Below, piece by piece: positions 53,794 through 61,598 of a DNA stretch of 64,000 nucleotides. The translations under genes were made by a program, and so were the position numbers. Position 1 is the stretch's first letter; every line of letters starts with the position of its first letter. The notes beneath the pieces are model-generated. The model was not told the DNA's origin and ran no database searches. It saw only the letters and a list, made by a program, of their open reading frames with translations. The stretch is from contig JADKGY010000029.1 of assembly GCA_016722045.1 (NCBI GenBank), forward strand, positions 124,001-188,000, read 5' to 3'. Source of the stretch: Candidatus Opimibacter skivensis. GTDB taxonomy: Bacteria; Bacteroidota; Bacteroidia; Chitinophagales; Saprospiraceae.

Positions 53794-54186
53794 ATGAAAT
53801 TAATGCCCATTATTATCATAGCCCTGATGGCAGGAGGTGTAGTCATGCTTATCTCAGCTTCTAAAGACATGAGCACCTATAGCACGTTCACACACGTGAA
53901 AAATTCAGGTGAATCAGCCAAAGTCGTCGGAATGCTTTCAAAAGACAAACCGATGTATTACAACGCGGAGGAAAATCCTAATCTCTTCACCTTCTTCATG
54001 AAAGACCAGAACGGTGAAGAACATCAGGTCACTCTTCATTCAGCCAAACCTCAGGATTTTGAGCTCAGTGAGCAGATCGTTGCCACCGGAGCTTTTGACG
54101 GCGATAAGTTCGTCGCTTCCAGCATCCTGATGAAGTGCCCTTCCAAATATAAAAATGAAGAGGTGCTCGTGAGGAGCAATATGTAA
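53794..54186 (+). CDS. ccmE: Cytochrome c maturation protein CcmE, Cys variant
   Basis: The haem chaperone CcmE is a small membrane-anchored OB-fold protein. A single N-terminal helix (about 4-22) is followed by a beta domain. The haem-attachment site is C115-P-S-K-Y119, a CxxxY form in place of the HxxxY of E. coli. CxxxY CcmE proteins are known in several phyla and belong to variant maturation systems. I chose the ATG at 53794 because the longer frame from 53719 adds a non-homologous extension. The CcmF gene follows after 6 bases. Confidence 0.88.
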   Translation: MKLMPIIIIALMAGGVVMLISASKDMSTYSTFTHVKNSGESAKVVGMLSKDKPMYYNAEENPNLFTFFMKDQNGEEHQVTLHSAKPQDFELSEQIVATGAFDGDKFVASSILMKCPSKYKNEEVLVRSNM

Positions 54187-54192
54187 ATATTC

Positions 54193-57000
54193 ATGCAAGA
54201 CATCCAGTATATAGGAGAGCATCTCCTTCCGGGCAGGCTCGGTCATTTTTTTGTTCTCTCCGGCCTCGTATCCGCACTCCTTACATTTTTTGCATACCGC
54301 AAAACCACAATCACCAATCAGGATTCTTCCTGGCTAAAATTTAGCCGCATCTCCTGGGGTGTTCATGCCTTTTCAATTCTCTCTGTCATCGGGTTGATCT
54401 TCTATATGATGGTCCACCAATACTATGAATACCGCTATGTCTGGGATCATGTATCCAATGATCTGCCGATGAAATATATCTTTTCCGCTTTCTGGGAAGG
54501 CCAGGAAGGGAGTTTTTTACTCTGGATGTTCTGGCATGTCGTGCTGGGCTCTGTTGTATTATTCACAGCTAAGAAATGGGAATCAGGCGTCATGACATGG
54601 TTAGCTGCTATACAAGTGGTATTGGTGTCGATGATCGCAGGTGTTTATTTCGCGGATTCATTCAGGATGGGCAGCAGTCCATTTATGATGATGCGGAATA
54701 GTATGGATGCACCCATCTTCCAGAATCCGAATTACCTGTCGATGATCACCGGTAATGGTCTCAATCCTTTACTACAGAATTACTGGATGACAATTCATCC
54801 ACCTACATTATTTCTTGGTTTTGCTTCTGTATCTATTCCATTTTGTTTTGCGATGACAGGATTGTGGCAAAAGAATCATACGGAATGGTTAAAACCAGTC
54901 ATGCCATGGACTTTGTTTTCATGTGGCATATTGGGTACCGGGATATTGATGGGTGGCGCATGGGCATACGAAGCATTGAGTTTCGGCGGTTACTGGGCAT
55001 GGGACCCTGTTGAAAATATGTCTCTTGTCCCGTGGGTAGTTATGCTTGCCGCATTGCATGGCAATTTCATTTCAAGACATACAGGACATTCTCTTCGGAC
55101 AACATATCTTTTTTATATCGGGTCTTTTATGCTTGCTGTGTATTCAACATTCCTTACACGATCAGGTATATTAGGTGAAGAAAGTGTACACGCGTTTACA
55201 CAGATGGGTCTTGAATGGCAGCTTGTAGGATTCATCGGCATTTTTTTGCTGGCAGCAGGTTACTTCTTTTTCTCCCGATACAAATCAGTACCTGTCATCA
55301 AAAAAGAAGAGAGCATGCAGAGCCGTGAGTTCTGGATGTTTGTAGGATCATTGATTTTAATTTTTTCTTCAATCCTGATTTCGTTTACAACAAGTATTCC
55401 GGTGTGGAATAAACTGATCGATGTATATGGATCGGTGATGGGTAAAGGTGATATGACATCTTATCATAAAGCCATTCCGCTGGATCCGATCACACATTAT
55501 AACAGATTTCAACTTTGGATTGCTGTATTAGTCACGTTATTGGCTGGTCCTACACTCATGCTGAGGTTCGGAGGCATGGGATGGGATTTGTATAAAAATA
55601 AATTCTTTAAGCACATTGTTATTTCTGCAGCGATTGGATCCGTGGTGGCATTTCTTTTATCGAAATGGATCATACTGCCAGGATGGCAATATGCGGTATT
55701 GCTGAGTGCTGCAAGTTTTGGTGTGATATCAAATGTTGATTACCTGATTAGTTTTGGAAAACGGACATTAGGGGCGATGGCTTCAGGATTATCGCATGGC
55801 GGATTTGCTTTGATGGTCATCGGTATCATGGCGAGTGGATTGAATAAAAGAATTGTCAGCGAAAACAAATTTGCAGAAGAGGGAATTGCACAGGGTTTTG
55901 ATCCCGGCAAAAATGCTTTCCTCATCAAAAATATGCCCATGTTCATGAACGGATATTGGGTGACCTACAAATCGGATACACTGCAGGGCCTTACTCGCTT
56001 TTATGAAGTTGAGTTTTTGAAAATGACGGAGAAAGGTGATACGGTAGAACATTTTACAACCTATCCTGATGTGTTGTATGATCGCAAGCTTACCAAAGTA
56101 GCTACCGCCAATCCGGATACAAAACGATATGCTGACAGGGATATGTTTACATACGTCGCAGGGCTTCCACCTGAACAGCAGGATGTCGCCAATATCGCAA
56201 AAGCGGATAGTTTACTGGAATATAAATCTTATGTCATCAGTCCGGGTGATTCAATTATTGCCGGAAAATTTATTGTTACGCTTGACAGCATTTCGCTTGA
56301 CTCAAAGAATCAGGGATATATCCGGCAGGAAAATGATCTCGCACTGTCAGGTAATTTTTCGGTGCGGAATATAGAAGCACCAGGCACTAAGAAAGCATAT
56401 CCGACACTTCTCGTCCGAAAAGGTCTCCTATATGGAATGAATGACCAGATCAATGATTTCAATCTCCGTCTTCGTTTGAGATCATCATCCCTTGACAGCC
56501 TTATTCCGCTGGATGAAAATTTAAACTATGAACCACTCGTTATAAAACCTCAGGAAACTAAATCATGGAAAGACCTGAAGATCACATTCGAGGGCATTGA
56601 CAAAAACATCACACATCCCAATTATAAAGCAGAAGAAGGTGACATTGCCATTCATGGTGTAGTGAAAATTGAAACTCCGCGTCATCAGGTATTTACGGCC
56701 AGGCCACTTTATTTTATTCGTGATGGCAGTCCCTTCAACATGAAAGTATATCTCCCTGATCTCGGGCTCCATGTACGTCTCGAAAAAATAGATCCTGCAA
56801 AAGAGGAGTTTACTTTACTTTTTGCACGTCCGAGTGCGAAGCCATCACTGGCTTTGGAAATGGCAGAAGAGGTGCCGAGAAATGATTATATCGTACTTGA
56901 AGCGATATTATTTCCGGGTATCAATTTGTTCTGGGGAGGCGCTATCATCATGTTGCTGGGTATGTTTATAGGTCTTTATAAACGGCTTCGTAAATCCTAA
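54193..57000 (+). CDS. ccmF: CcmF-like haem lyase subunit
   Basis: This protein has about fifteen membrane segments and the haem-handling tryptophan-rich loop GGYWAWDPVENMSLVPWVV (near 258-276). It has the histidine motifs expected in CcmF (TIHPPTLFLGFAS near 200). It ligates haem from CcmE to CxxCH motifs of apocytochromes. At 935 residues it is longer than E. coli CcmF (about 650), mainly through an extended periplasmic part (about 560-900) before the last helix (LFWGGAIIMLLGMFIGLY). It follows ccmE by 6 bases and is surely co-transcribed. Confidence 0.93.
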   Translation: MQDIQYIGEHLLPGRLGHFFVLSGLVSALLTFFAYRKTTITNQDSSWLKFSRISWGVHAFSILSVIGLIFYMMVHQYYEYRYVWDHVSNDLPMKYIFSAFWEGQEGSFLLWMFWHVVLGSVVLFTAKKWESGVMTWLAAIQVVLVSMIAGVYFADSFRMGSSPFMMMRNSMDAPIFQNPNYLSMITGNGLNPLLQNYWMTIHPPTLFLGFASVSIPFCFAMTGLWQKNHTEWLKPVMPWTLFSCGILGTGILMGGAWAYEALSFGGYWAWDPVENMSLVPWVVMLAALHGNFISRHTGHSLRTTYLFYIGSFMLAVYSTFLTRSGILGEESVHAFTQMGLEWQLVGFIGIFLLAAGYFFFSRYKSVPVIKKEESMQSREFWMFVGSLILIFSSILISFTTSIPVWNKLIDVYGSVMGKGDMTSYHKAIPLDPITHYNRFQLWIAVLVTLLAGPTLMLRFGGMGWDLYKNKFFKHIVISAAIGSVVAFLLSKWIILPGWQYAVLLSAASFGVISNVDYLISFGKRTLGAMASGLSHGGFALMVIGIMASGLNKRIVSENKFAEEGIAQGFDPGKNAFLIKNMPMFMNGYWVTYKSDTLQGLTRFYEVEFLKMTEKGDTVEHFTTYPDVLYDRKLTKVATANPDTKRYADRDMFTYVAGLPPEQQDVANIAKADSLLEYKSYVISPGDSIIAGKFIVTLDSISLDSKNQGYIRQENDLALSGNFSVRNIEAPGTKKAYPTLLVRKGLLYGMNDQINDFNLRLRLRSSSLDSLIPLDENLNYEPLVIKPQETKSWKDLKITFEGIDKNITHPNYKAEEGDIAIHGVVKIETPRHQVFTARPLYFIRDGSPFNMKVYLPDLGLHVRLEKIDPAKEEFTLLFARPSAKPSLALEMAEEVPRNDYIVLEAILFPGINLFWGGAIIMLLGMFIGLYKRLRKS

Positions 57001-57115
57001 TCATTACAGCTTAATTTCCTTGACTTTCATTTATATTCCCTAACGGATTTAGAGTCTGGGTGAGACCATTATCCTCCTGATGAGACAGTATGGCACACTT
57101 ATGATTAATCTAATC

Positions 57116-57175
57116 CCAAATTTCTTTAAGAGTACGGACAGGTCGCGACCTGTCCGTACTCTTAAAGAAATTTGG
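57116..57175. other. 60-base perfect palindrome, no loop
   Basis: Thirty paired positions surround the centre GGTCGCGACC, including CGGACAGGTCG/CGACCTGTCCG and flanking AGAGTAC/GTACTCT. There are no mismatches and no spacer. It lies between ccmF and the next same-strand gene, in the position of a terminator. The GC-rich core inside AT-rich arms suggests a dispersed palindromic element. Confidence 0.95.
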
Positions 57176-57255
57176 CTCTGATGGTTCAATCCTTTATCTT
57201 GATTCAATATGAAGAAAATGCTATCTAATTCATCCCATTTAAACCTTAAGCAAAA

Positions 57256-58029
57256 ATGAAAATCGTTTGCATTGGCGCAGGACGACTGGCACATCAACTG
57301 ATGCCTGCACTCGAGGACGCGGGTTGTGAAATCATACAGGTTTACAACCGAACACCCGAAGCTGCAAAACTTCTTTCAGATAAGCTTAAGTCCGCTTCGC
57401 ACATATCAAAGTTGGAAGAGGTCAATCCTGATGCTGAAATATATTTTCTGACGGTTTCGGATGATGTCATCAATCCTATGGCATTGGAATTAAAAAAAAT
57501 CATTAGCCCTGAAGCGCTTTGTGTTCATTGTTCAGGCATTCTTGAACTTGATGTCATCCCGTTCAATCGAAAGGCAGGATTTTACCCGTTACAGAGTTTT
57601 TCAGACAATCATGATGTCTCTTTCCGGTTTATACCTATCATCATCACGACGCATGATGATGATATCTGGATTGAGCTGGATCAAATCGCAGGCAGAATGT
57701 CTTCTTCCGTATACAGGATGACGGATGAACAAAAATCTATTCTTCATGTCGCCGCGGTATTTGCAAATAATTTCTCCAATCACATGCTGACAATAGCAGA
57801 ATCGATTTGTAAAGAAAATCAACTTCCATTTGAGATTTTAAAGCCACTCATCCTGGAGACATTCAGCAAAGCCATATTATCCGGACCGAAAGAAAGTCAG
57901 ACAGGACCGGCCATCAGAGGCGATGAGAAGACGATTGAAAAGCATCTACATCTTTTGGAAAACAATCCTGAATTAGTAGATGTATATAAAATTGTAACAA
58001 AGAGTATACGAATAACGAATAACGAATAA
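57256..58029 (+). CDS. DUF2520 / P5C-reductase-like NAD(P)-binding protein
   Basis: The Rossmann N-terminus IVCIGAGRLAHQLMPALEDAGC (about 3-24), followed by VYNRTPEAAKLL, binds a dinucleotide. The C-terminal helical DUF2520 domain contains HVAAVFANNFSNHMLTIAE (starting near 165) and SGPKESQTGPAIRGDEKTIEKHL (near 210). The family resembles pyrroline-5-carboxylate and ketopantoate reductases, but the substrate is not established. The final residues RITNNE are encoded by the CGAATAA tandem array. The native C-terminus was therefore probably changed by repeat growth. Confidence 0.87.
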   Translation: MKIVCIGAGRLAHQLMPALEDAGCEIIQVYNRTPEAAKLLSDKLKSASHISKLEEVNPDAEIYFLTVSDDVINPMALELKKIISPEALCVHCSGILELDVIPFNRKAGFYPLQSFSDNHDVSFRFIPIIITTHDDDIWIELDQIAGRMSSSVYRMTDEQKSILHVAAVFANNFSNHMLTIAESICKENQLPFEILKPLILETFSKAILSGPKESQTGPAIRGDEKTIEKHLHLLENNPELVDVYKIVTKSIRITNNE

Positions 58030-58106
58030 CGAATAACGAATAACGAATAACGAATAACGAATAACGAATAACGAATAACGAATAACGAATAACGAATAAC
58101 GAATAA
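58009..58106 (+). repeat. Perfect CGAATAA tandem array, 14 copies
   Basis: Fourteen exact 7-base units begin seven codons before the stop of the DUF2520 gene and provide its TAA. With a 7-base period TAA occurs in every frame. The same unit, in the same gene-relative sense, is present in degenerate form at 42745-42958. Confidence 0.97.
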
Positions 58107-58170
58107 AAAAAGAAGAGAAGAAAGTTGTTCGTAGTCTGAGACTACGAACAACTTTCTTCTCTTCTTTTTT
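58106..58170. terminator. Bidirectional terminator with shared GTAGTCTGAGACTAC core
   Basis: Perfect 32-base arms surround one unpaired G at 58138, with an A-run on the left and a T-run on the right. It lies between convergent genes (DUF2520 and udk), so it can end both transcripts. The central 37 bases equal those of the palindrome at 20652-20734, but the outer arms differ. Confidence 0.92.
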
Positions 58171-58196
58171 CCGATTCAGATTTTGGTCTATGGTCT

Positions 58197-58829
58197 TCAG
58201 TCAATGATCTTTTTACTCTTCACCTCAATCAATGCCGCCAACACTTCAATCGCCCTGAAATAGCTTGTATGATTATTGATGACGAGGTGTGCCTGATCCT
58301 TAAAAGGCTCAATGTGGGCTTTGTATGAAGGCAATACATGAAACTCATATCGATGAAGTACATCTTCGAGGGGATAATTTCGTTCACCCGCATCACGTAT
58401 GATACGGCGCTTCAGTTTTATGACATCTTCCGCATCAATGAAAAGCTTTAGATCAAGTAGCTCACGTATCTCAGGAAAATAAAAAACAAATAACCCTTCG
58501 ACGATTATGATTGGAGCCGGTTTGAATAAGAGGAAAACAGGTTCTTTGTCCGGATTATTGAAAACATATTGTTCCTTGCGGACTTCATGCCCATTGATCA
58601 GTTTTTTAATATCATTTGTAAATGCACTGTCATCAATAGCTTCAGGAAGATCAAAATTCTGATACCCGGCATCATCCCAAACCTGCCTTTCCCGTGGATG
58701 ATAATATTCATCCTGAGAAATAATACACAACTTTTCTTCAGAAAACAATTCCCTGAGCTCATGGATGATTCTTGTCTTTCCTGAGCCACTGCCGCCGGTG
58801 ATGCCTATGATGTATGGTTTGTGTGTCAT
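58197..58829 (-). CDS. udk: Uridine kinase
   Basis: This P-loop nucleoside kinase phosphorylates uridine and cytidine to their monophosphates. Numbered from the ATG at 58829 (MTHKPYIIGI), Walker A is GGSGSGKT at about 11-18, followed by ISQDEYYHPR and FDLPEAIDD, then IIVEGLFVFY near 105 and RRIIRDAGERNYPLED. The longer frame to 58892 adds a stretch translated from repeat-like DNA, so I prefer 58829. It is downstream of the nucleoside transporter gene on the same strand, forming a salvage pair. Confidence 0.92.
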   Translation of the reverse strand: MTHKPYIIGITGGSGSGKTRIIHELRELFSEEKLCIISQDEYYHPRERQVWDDAGYQNFDLPEAIDDSAFTNDIKKLINGHEVRKEQYVFNNPDKEPVFLLFKPAPIIIVEGLFVFYFPEIRELLDLKLFIDAEDVIKLKRRIIRDAGERNYPLEDVLHRYEFHVLPSYKAHIEPFKDQAHLVINNHTSYFRAIEVLAALIEVKSKKIID

Positions 58830-58869
58830 TGCAGGTGTGAAAGTAGTTTTTTTTTTGCCCCTAAATCCC

Positions 58870-58922
58870 CTATGCTTCGACCAGCCATTCACAACCTTGT
58901 GCTGCAGCTCAGCAACCAGGGA
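58870..58922 (+). repeat. Fragment of the dispersed non-coding element
   Basis: TGCTTCGACC (58873) and GTGCTGCAGCTCAGCAACC (58900-58918) match the head of the element copy at 11440-11657. The rest of the element is absent. It lies between the transporter and kinase genes. Confidence 0.7.
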
Positions 58923-58933
58923 ATTTTATACAT

Positions 58934-60181
58934 TTAATGTTTTACAGCATCAAGTTGTGCGGGATCATGTTTATACCTGAATACAAACTGGAATACAATA
59001 CCCAACACTAATGCATAGGCTGCAAACGTGAACCATATGCTTGGCCATTGTTTCACACCCTCAATAGTGAAATGATCGACAACCCATCCGCTGAGCATGC
59101 CGCCAAAAAATGCACCGAGGCCATTTGTCATCAACATGAATAATCCCTGCGCACTGGCCCTGATTTTTATATCTGCTTCCTTTTCAACAAACAATGAGCC
59201 TGATATATTGAAAAAATCAAAGGCCATCCCGTAGATAATCATTGAAAGTAAAAGGAAAATAAATCCTCCACCGGGATTCCCTATTCCGAATAAACCAAAA
59301 CGGAAGACCCAGGCAAAGATGCTCATCATCATGACCTTTTTTATTCCAAAGCGGTGCAGGAAAAAAGGAATCGTGAGAATAAATAAAGTCTCTGAGATCT
59401 GAGATACAGAAATCAAAATATTAGGATGCGTGACGGCAAATAAATTTTTAAAAGCTTCATTACTTCCAAAATCGTCAAGAAACGGCTTCCCGAATGCATT
59501 TGTAATCTGCAATGCAGCGCCAAGTAACATCGAGAAAATGAAAAAGACAGCCATCTTTCTGCGTTTGAATAAAACAAGCGCATCGAGACCAAGGGCAGAT
59601 ATCCATGAGGCATCTTTACTTTTTCCGGCAGGCTTGCAAGCCGGCATCGTGATACTATAAATACCCAGGATCACAGCCGCCACTCCACTGACGATGAACT
59701 GCATAGGTGTCTGCGTCCATCCGGTTATATCTACTAACCACATCGCGCAAATAAAACCAACCGTACCCCATACCCTGATCGGTGGAAAATCTTTTATGAT
59801 GCTGTATCCTTTATTCTCCAGAATGATATACGACACCGTATTGTTGAGCGCAATGGTGGGCATAAAAACAAGTGCATTGAAAAACATGACCCAGTACATC
59901 ATTGTTGGGTCACCCACTGTCGAGGCCCAGAATAATAAAATAGCTCCAATGATATGGCAGGCGCCTAAAACTCTTTCTGCATTCACCCATCTGTCTGCGA
60001 CAATCCCCATTAAAGCAGGCATAAATAAGGATGCTATCCCCATCGTCCCATACGTAGCCCCTATCTGGGAACCGGTCGCATGCAACACTGTAAACATATA
60101 CCCCCCAAGGGAAATCAACCAGGAGCCCCAGATAAAAAACTCAAGGAAATTCATGATGATGAGGCGAAACTTGATATTCAC
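58934..60181 (-). CDS. Nucleoside:proton symporter (NupG family MFS)
   Basis: This is a twelve-helix major facilitator of the nucleoside H+ symporter family. Characteristic text is the start RLIIMNFLEFFIWGSWLISLGGYM (about 6-29), GIVADRWVNAERVLGACH (about 59-76) and FFNALVFMPTIALNNTVSY (about 100-118), all close to E. coli NupG/XapB layout. It imports nucleosides using the proton gradient. The uridine kinase gene follows on the same strand after about 100 bases, consistent with pyrimidine nucleoside salvage. Confidence 0.9.
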   Translation of the reverse strand: MNIKFRLIIMNFLEFFIWGSWLISLGGYMFTVLHATGSQIGATYGTMGIASLFMPALMGIVADRWVNAERVLGACHIIGAILLFWASTVGDPTMMYWVMFFNALVFMPTIALNNTVSYIILENKGYSIIKDFPPIRVWGTVGFICAMWLVDITGWTQTPMQFIVSGVAAVILGIYSITMPACKPAGKSKDASWISALGLDALVLFKRRKMAVFFIFSMLLGAALQITNAFGKPFLDDFGSNEAFKNLFAVTHPNILISVSQISETLFILTIPFFLHRFGIKKVMMMSIFAWVFRFGLFGIGNPGGGFIFLLLSMIIYGMAFDFFNISGSLFVEKEADIKIRASAQGLFMLMTNGLGAFFGGMLSGWVVDHFTIEGVKQWPSIWFTFAAYALVLGIVFQFVFRYKHDPAQLDAVKH

Positions 60182-60275
60182 AATAGGTGATTTTGAGATG
60201 AGATGAAAGAATCAACAGAAATCCAAGATAAAATTAATTTCCTGGACATCAATTCTTACTTTTTCACGGTTGGGT

Positions 60276-60453
60276 GTAGTATTTACTACGTCCTGGTGTC
60301 CGCAAAACTCTGTTTTGCGTATCCGTAGTGAGTGAATTGAATTTTTGAATCTATGAAAAAGCCATTTTCGCAAATCTGAAATTTGCTGACACGAAAGCTT
60401 AGGCCCAGCCTAAGCTTAACATTTCTGATTTTTGATGCAAACTCAGTTTGCAT
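60276..60453. other. Chain of five hairpins in an intergenic region
   Basis: In order these are GTAGTA/TACTAC (60276-60289), CGCAAAAC/GTTTTGCG (60301-60319, nested inside ACTACG/CGTAGT arms at 60285 and 60324), GCAAAT/ATTTGC (60370-60386), AAGCTTAGGC/GCCTAAGCTT (60395-60417) and ATGCAAACT/AGTTTGCAT (60435-60453). The last could end the minus-strand gene finishing at 60462. The 280-base region has no ORF. Confidence 0.85.
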
Positions 60454-60461
60454 TAAAAGTT

Positions 60462-61598
60462 CTACCTATGACTCAACGCAATCGTCATATCCTGCGCTTC
60501 CAGCAATTTCCCTTCACCTGCTGAATTAAATAAGGTGACAGCTAATTGCAATGAAGTCTTATAGGCTGGTTGATTCGCAGGGGAAAGACCGAAATACTCA
60601 ACCTTACCGATGTTCATATATGAAGTGAAAGGTTGAATACCGGATGTACTACTCCACTCTATTCCGTTTTCATCGGTGTAAATAATCTCAACTCTGTCAT
60701 TAAGATTTAATGATGAATAATTAGGCACCGGCGTACTGACCAATGAAATCGGGAAGTAGCAAGCGTCAACGATTGAATCCTGTACACGAACTGTTTGATG
60801 CAATTCGGAACGATTGCCCAATGCATCTGTCAATAACACATTCACAAAAAATTCTGCTTTACTTTCAGCGTGATGCAGTAAAATGCCGGGTGCATTAGTC
60901 TCATCAAACCATTGGACCTGAAATGGCGGAGTACCACTTTCCGGTTTTATGGTCAGACTTACTGTAGTTGAATCTTCATATTTAGCAATGATGGAAGCAA
61001 GACAGGGTATTAATGTAGAAGGATTAAAATAAATACACTGATTATATTGACAACCGGTAAAAGCAAGCGACTGAAAACAAACATTTAAAAATTGTCCGTA
61101 ACCCACTACATCCTGAAATTGTTCGTTCAAGGTCGTGACTGATCCATTGAGATTTTCCCAATAGCTATACCCACTCATGAATAATCCGGATTGTGTATTC
61201 AATGTAATTTCAAAGCTATCCCTTTCCTTATGAGAAAGCACAAAATCCTTTGAACCGCTCTTTATTGTTTGTAAGAAATCCGCTTCCGGATCTGATGAAA
61301 CAGATTGTGTTCCATAAAATCTGAATTCCCACGATGGATTACATTGTTGTGTGCAGCCATTTTTGCTGAATACGGATGTATAAACTATTGAAGAATCTTT
61401 ATCAATGACAATAGGTTGTACAGTCCAGTCACCAATACCCGCATCTAAATTCAAGGCCTGGCCATCAAATGAGCCTGACAGTCCGAAAACAGGATTGTCT
61501 GTAAATCCCGCAGGTATATCCTGCGGATCTTTCGCACAGCTCACCCATAAGAGAGAAGCCAATAAAGCAAGTTGAACAATTCCTTTAGCGTTTCCCAT
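60462..61598 (-). CDS. Lipoprotein of unknown function
   Basis: I chose the ATG at 61598 (MGNAKGIVQLALLASLLWVSCAKD), which yields a clean lipoprotein signal with cysteine near residue 21. The earlier start lies deep in the preceding gene. The mature part is beta-rich, with an Ig/PKD-like stretch in SLTIKPESGTPPFQVQWFDET (about 205-225). No catalytic motif is evident. The start overlaps the upstream barrel gene by 14 bases, so it belongs to the sigma-factor operon. A surface or periplasmic role is likely. Confidence 0.75.
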   Translation of the reverse strand: MGNAKGIVQLALLASLLWVSCAKDPQDIPAGFTDNPVFGLSGSFDGQALNLDAGIGDWTVQPIVIDKDSSIVYTSVFSKNGCTQQCNPSWEFRFYGTQSVSSDPEADFLQTIKSGSKDFVLSHKERDSFEITLNTQSGLFMSGYSYWENLNGSVTTLNEQFQDVVGYGQFLNVCFQSLAFTGCQYNQCIYFNPSTLIPCLASIIAKYEDSTTVSLTIKPESGTPPFQVQWFDETNAPGILLHHAESKAEFFVNVLLTDALGNRSELHQTVRVQDSIVDACYFPISLVSTPVPNYSSLNLNDRVEIIYTDENGIEWSSTSGIQPFTSYMNIGKVEYFGLSPANQPAYKTSLQLAVTLFNSAGEGKLLEAQDMTIALSHR

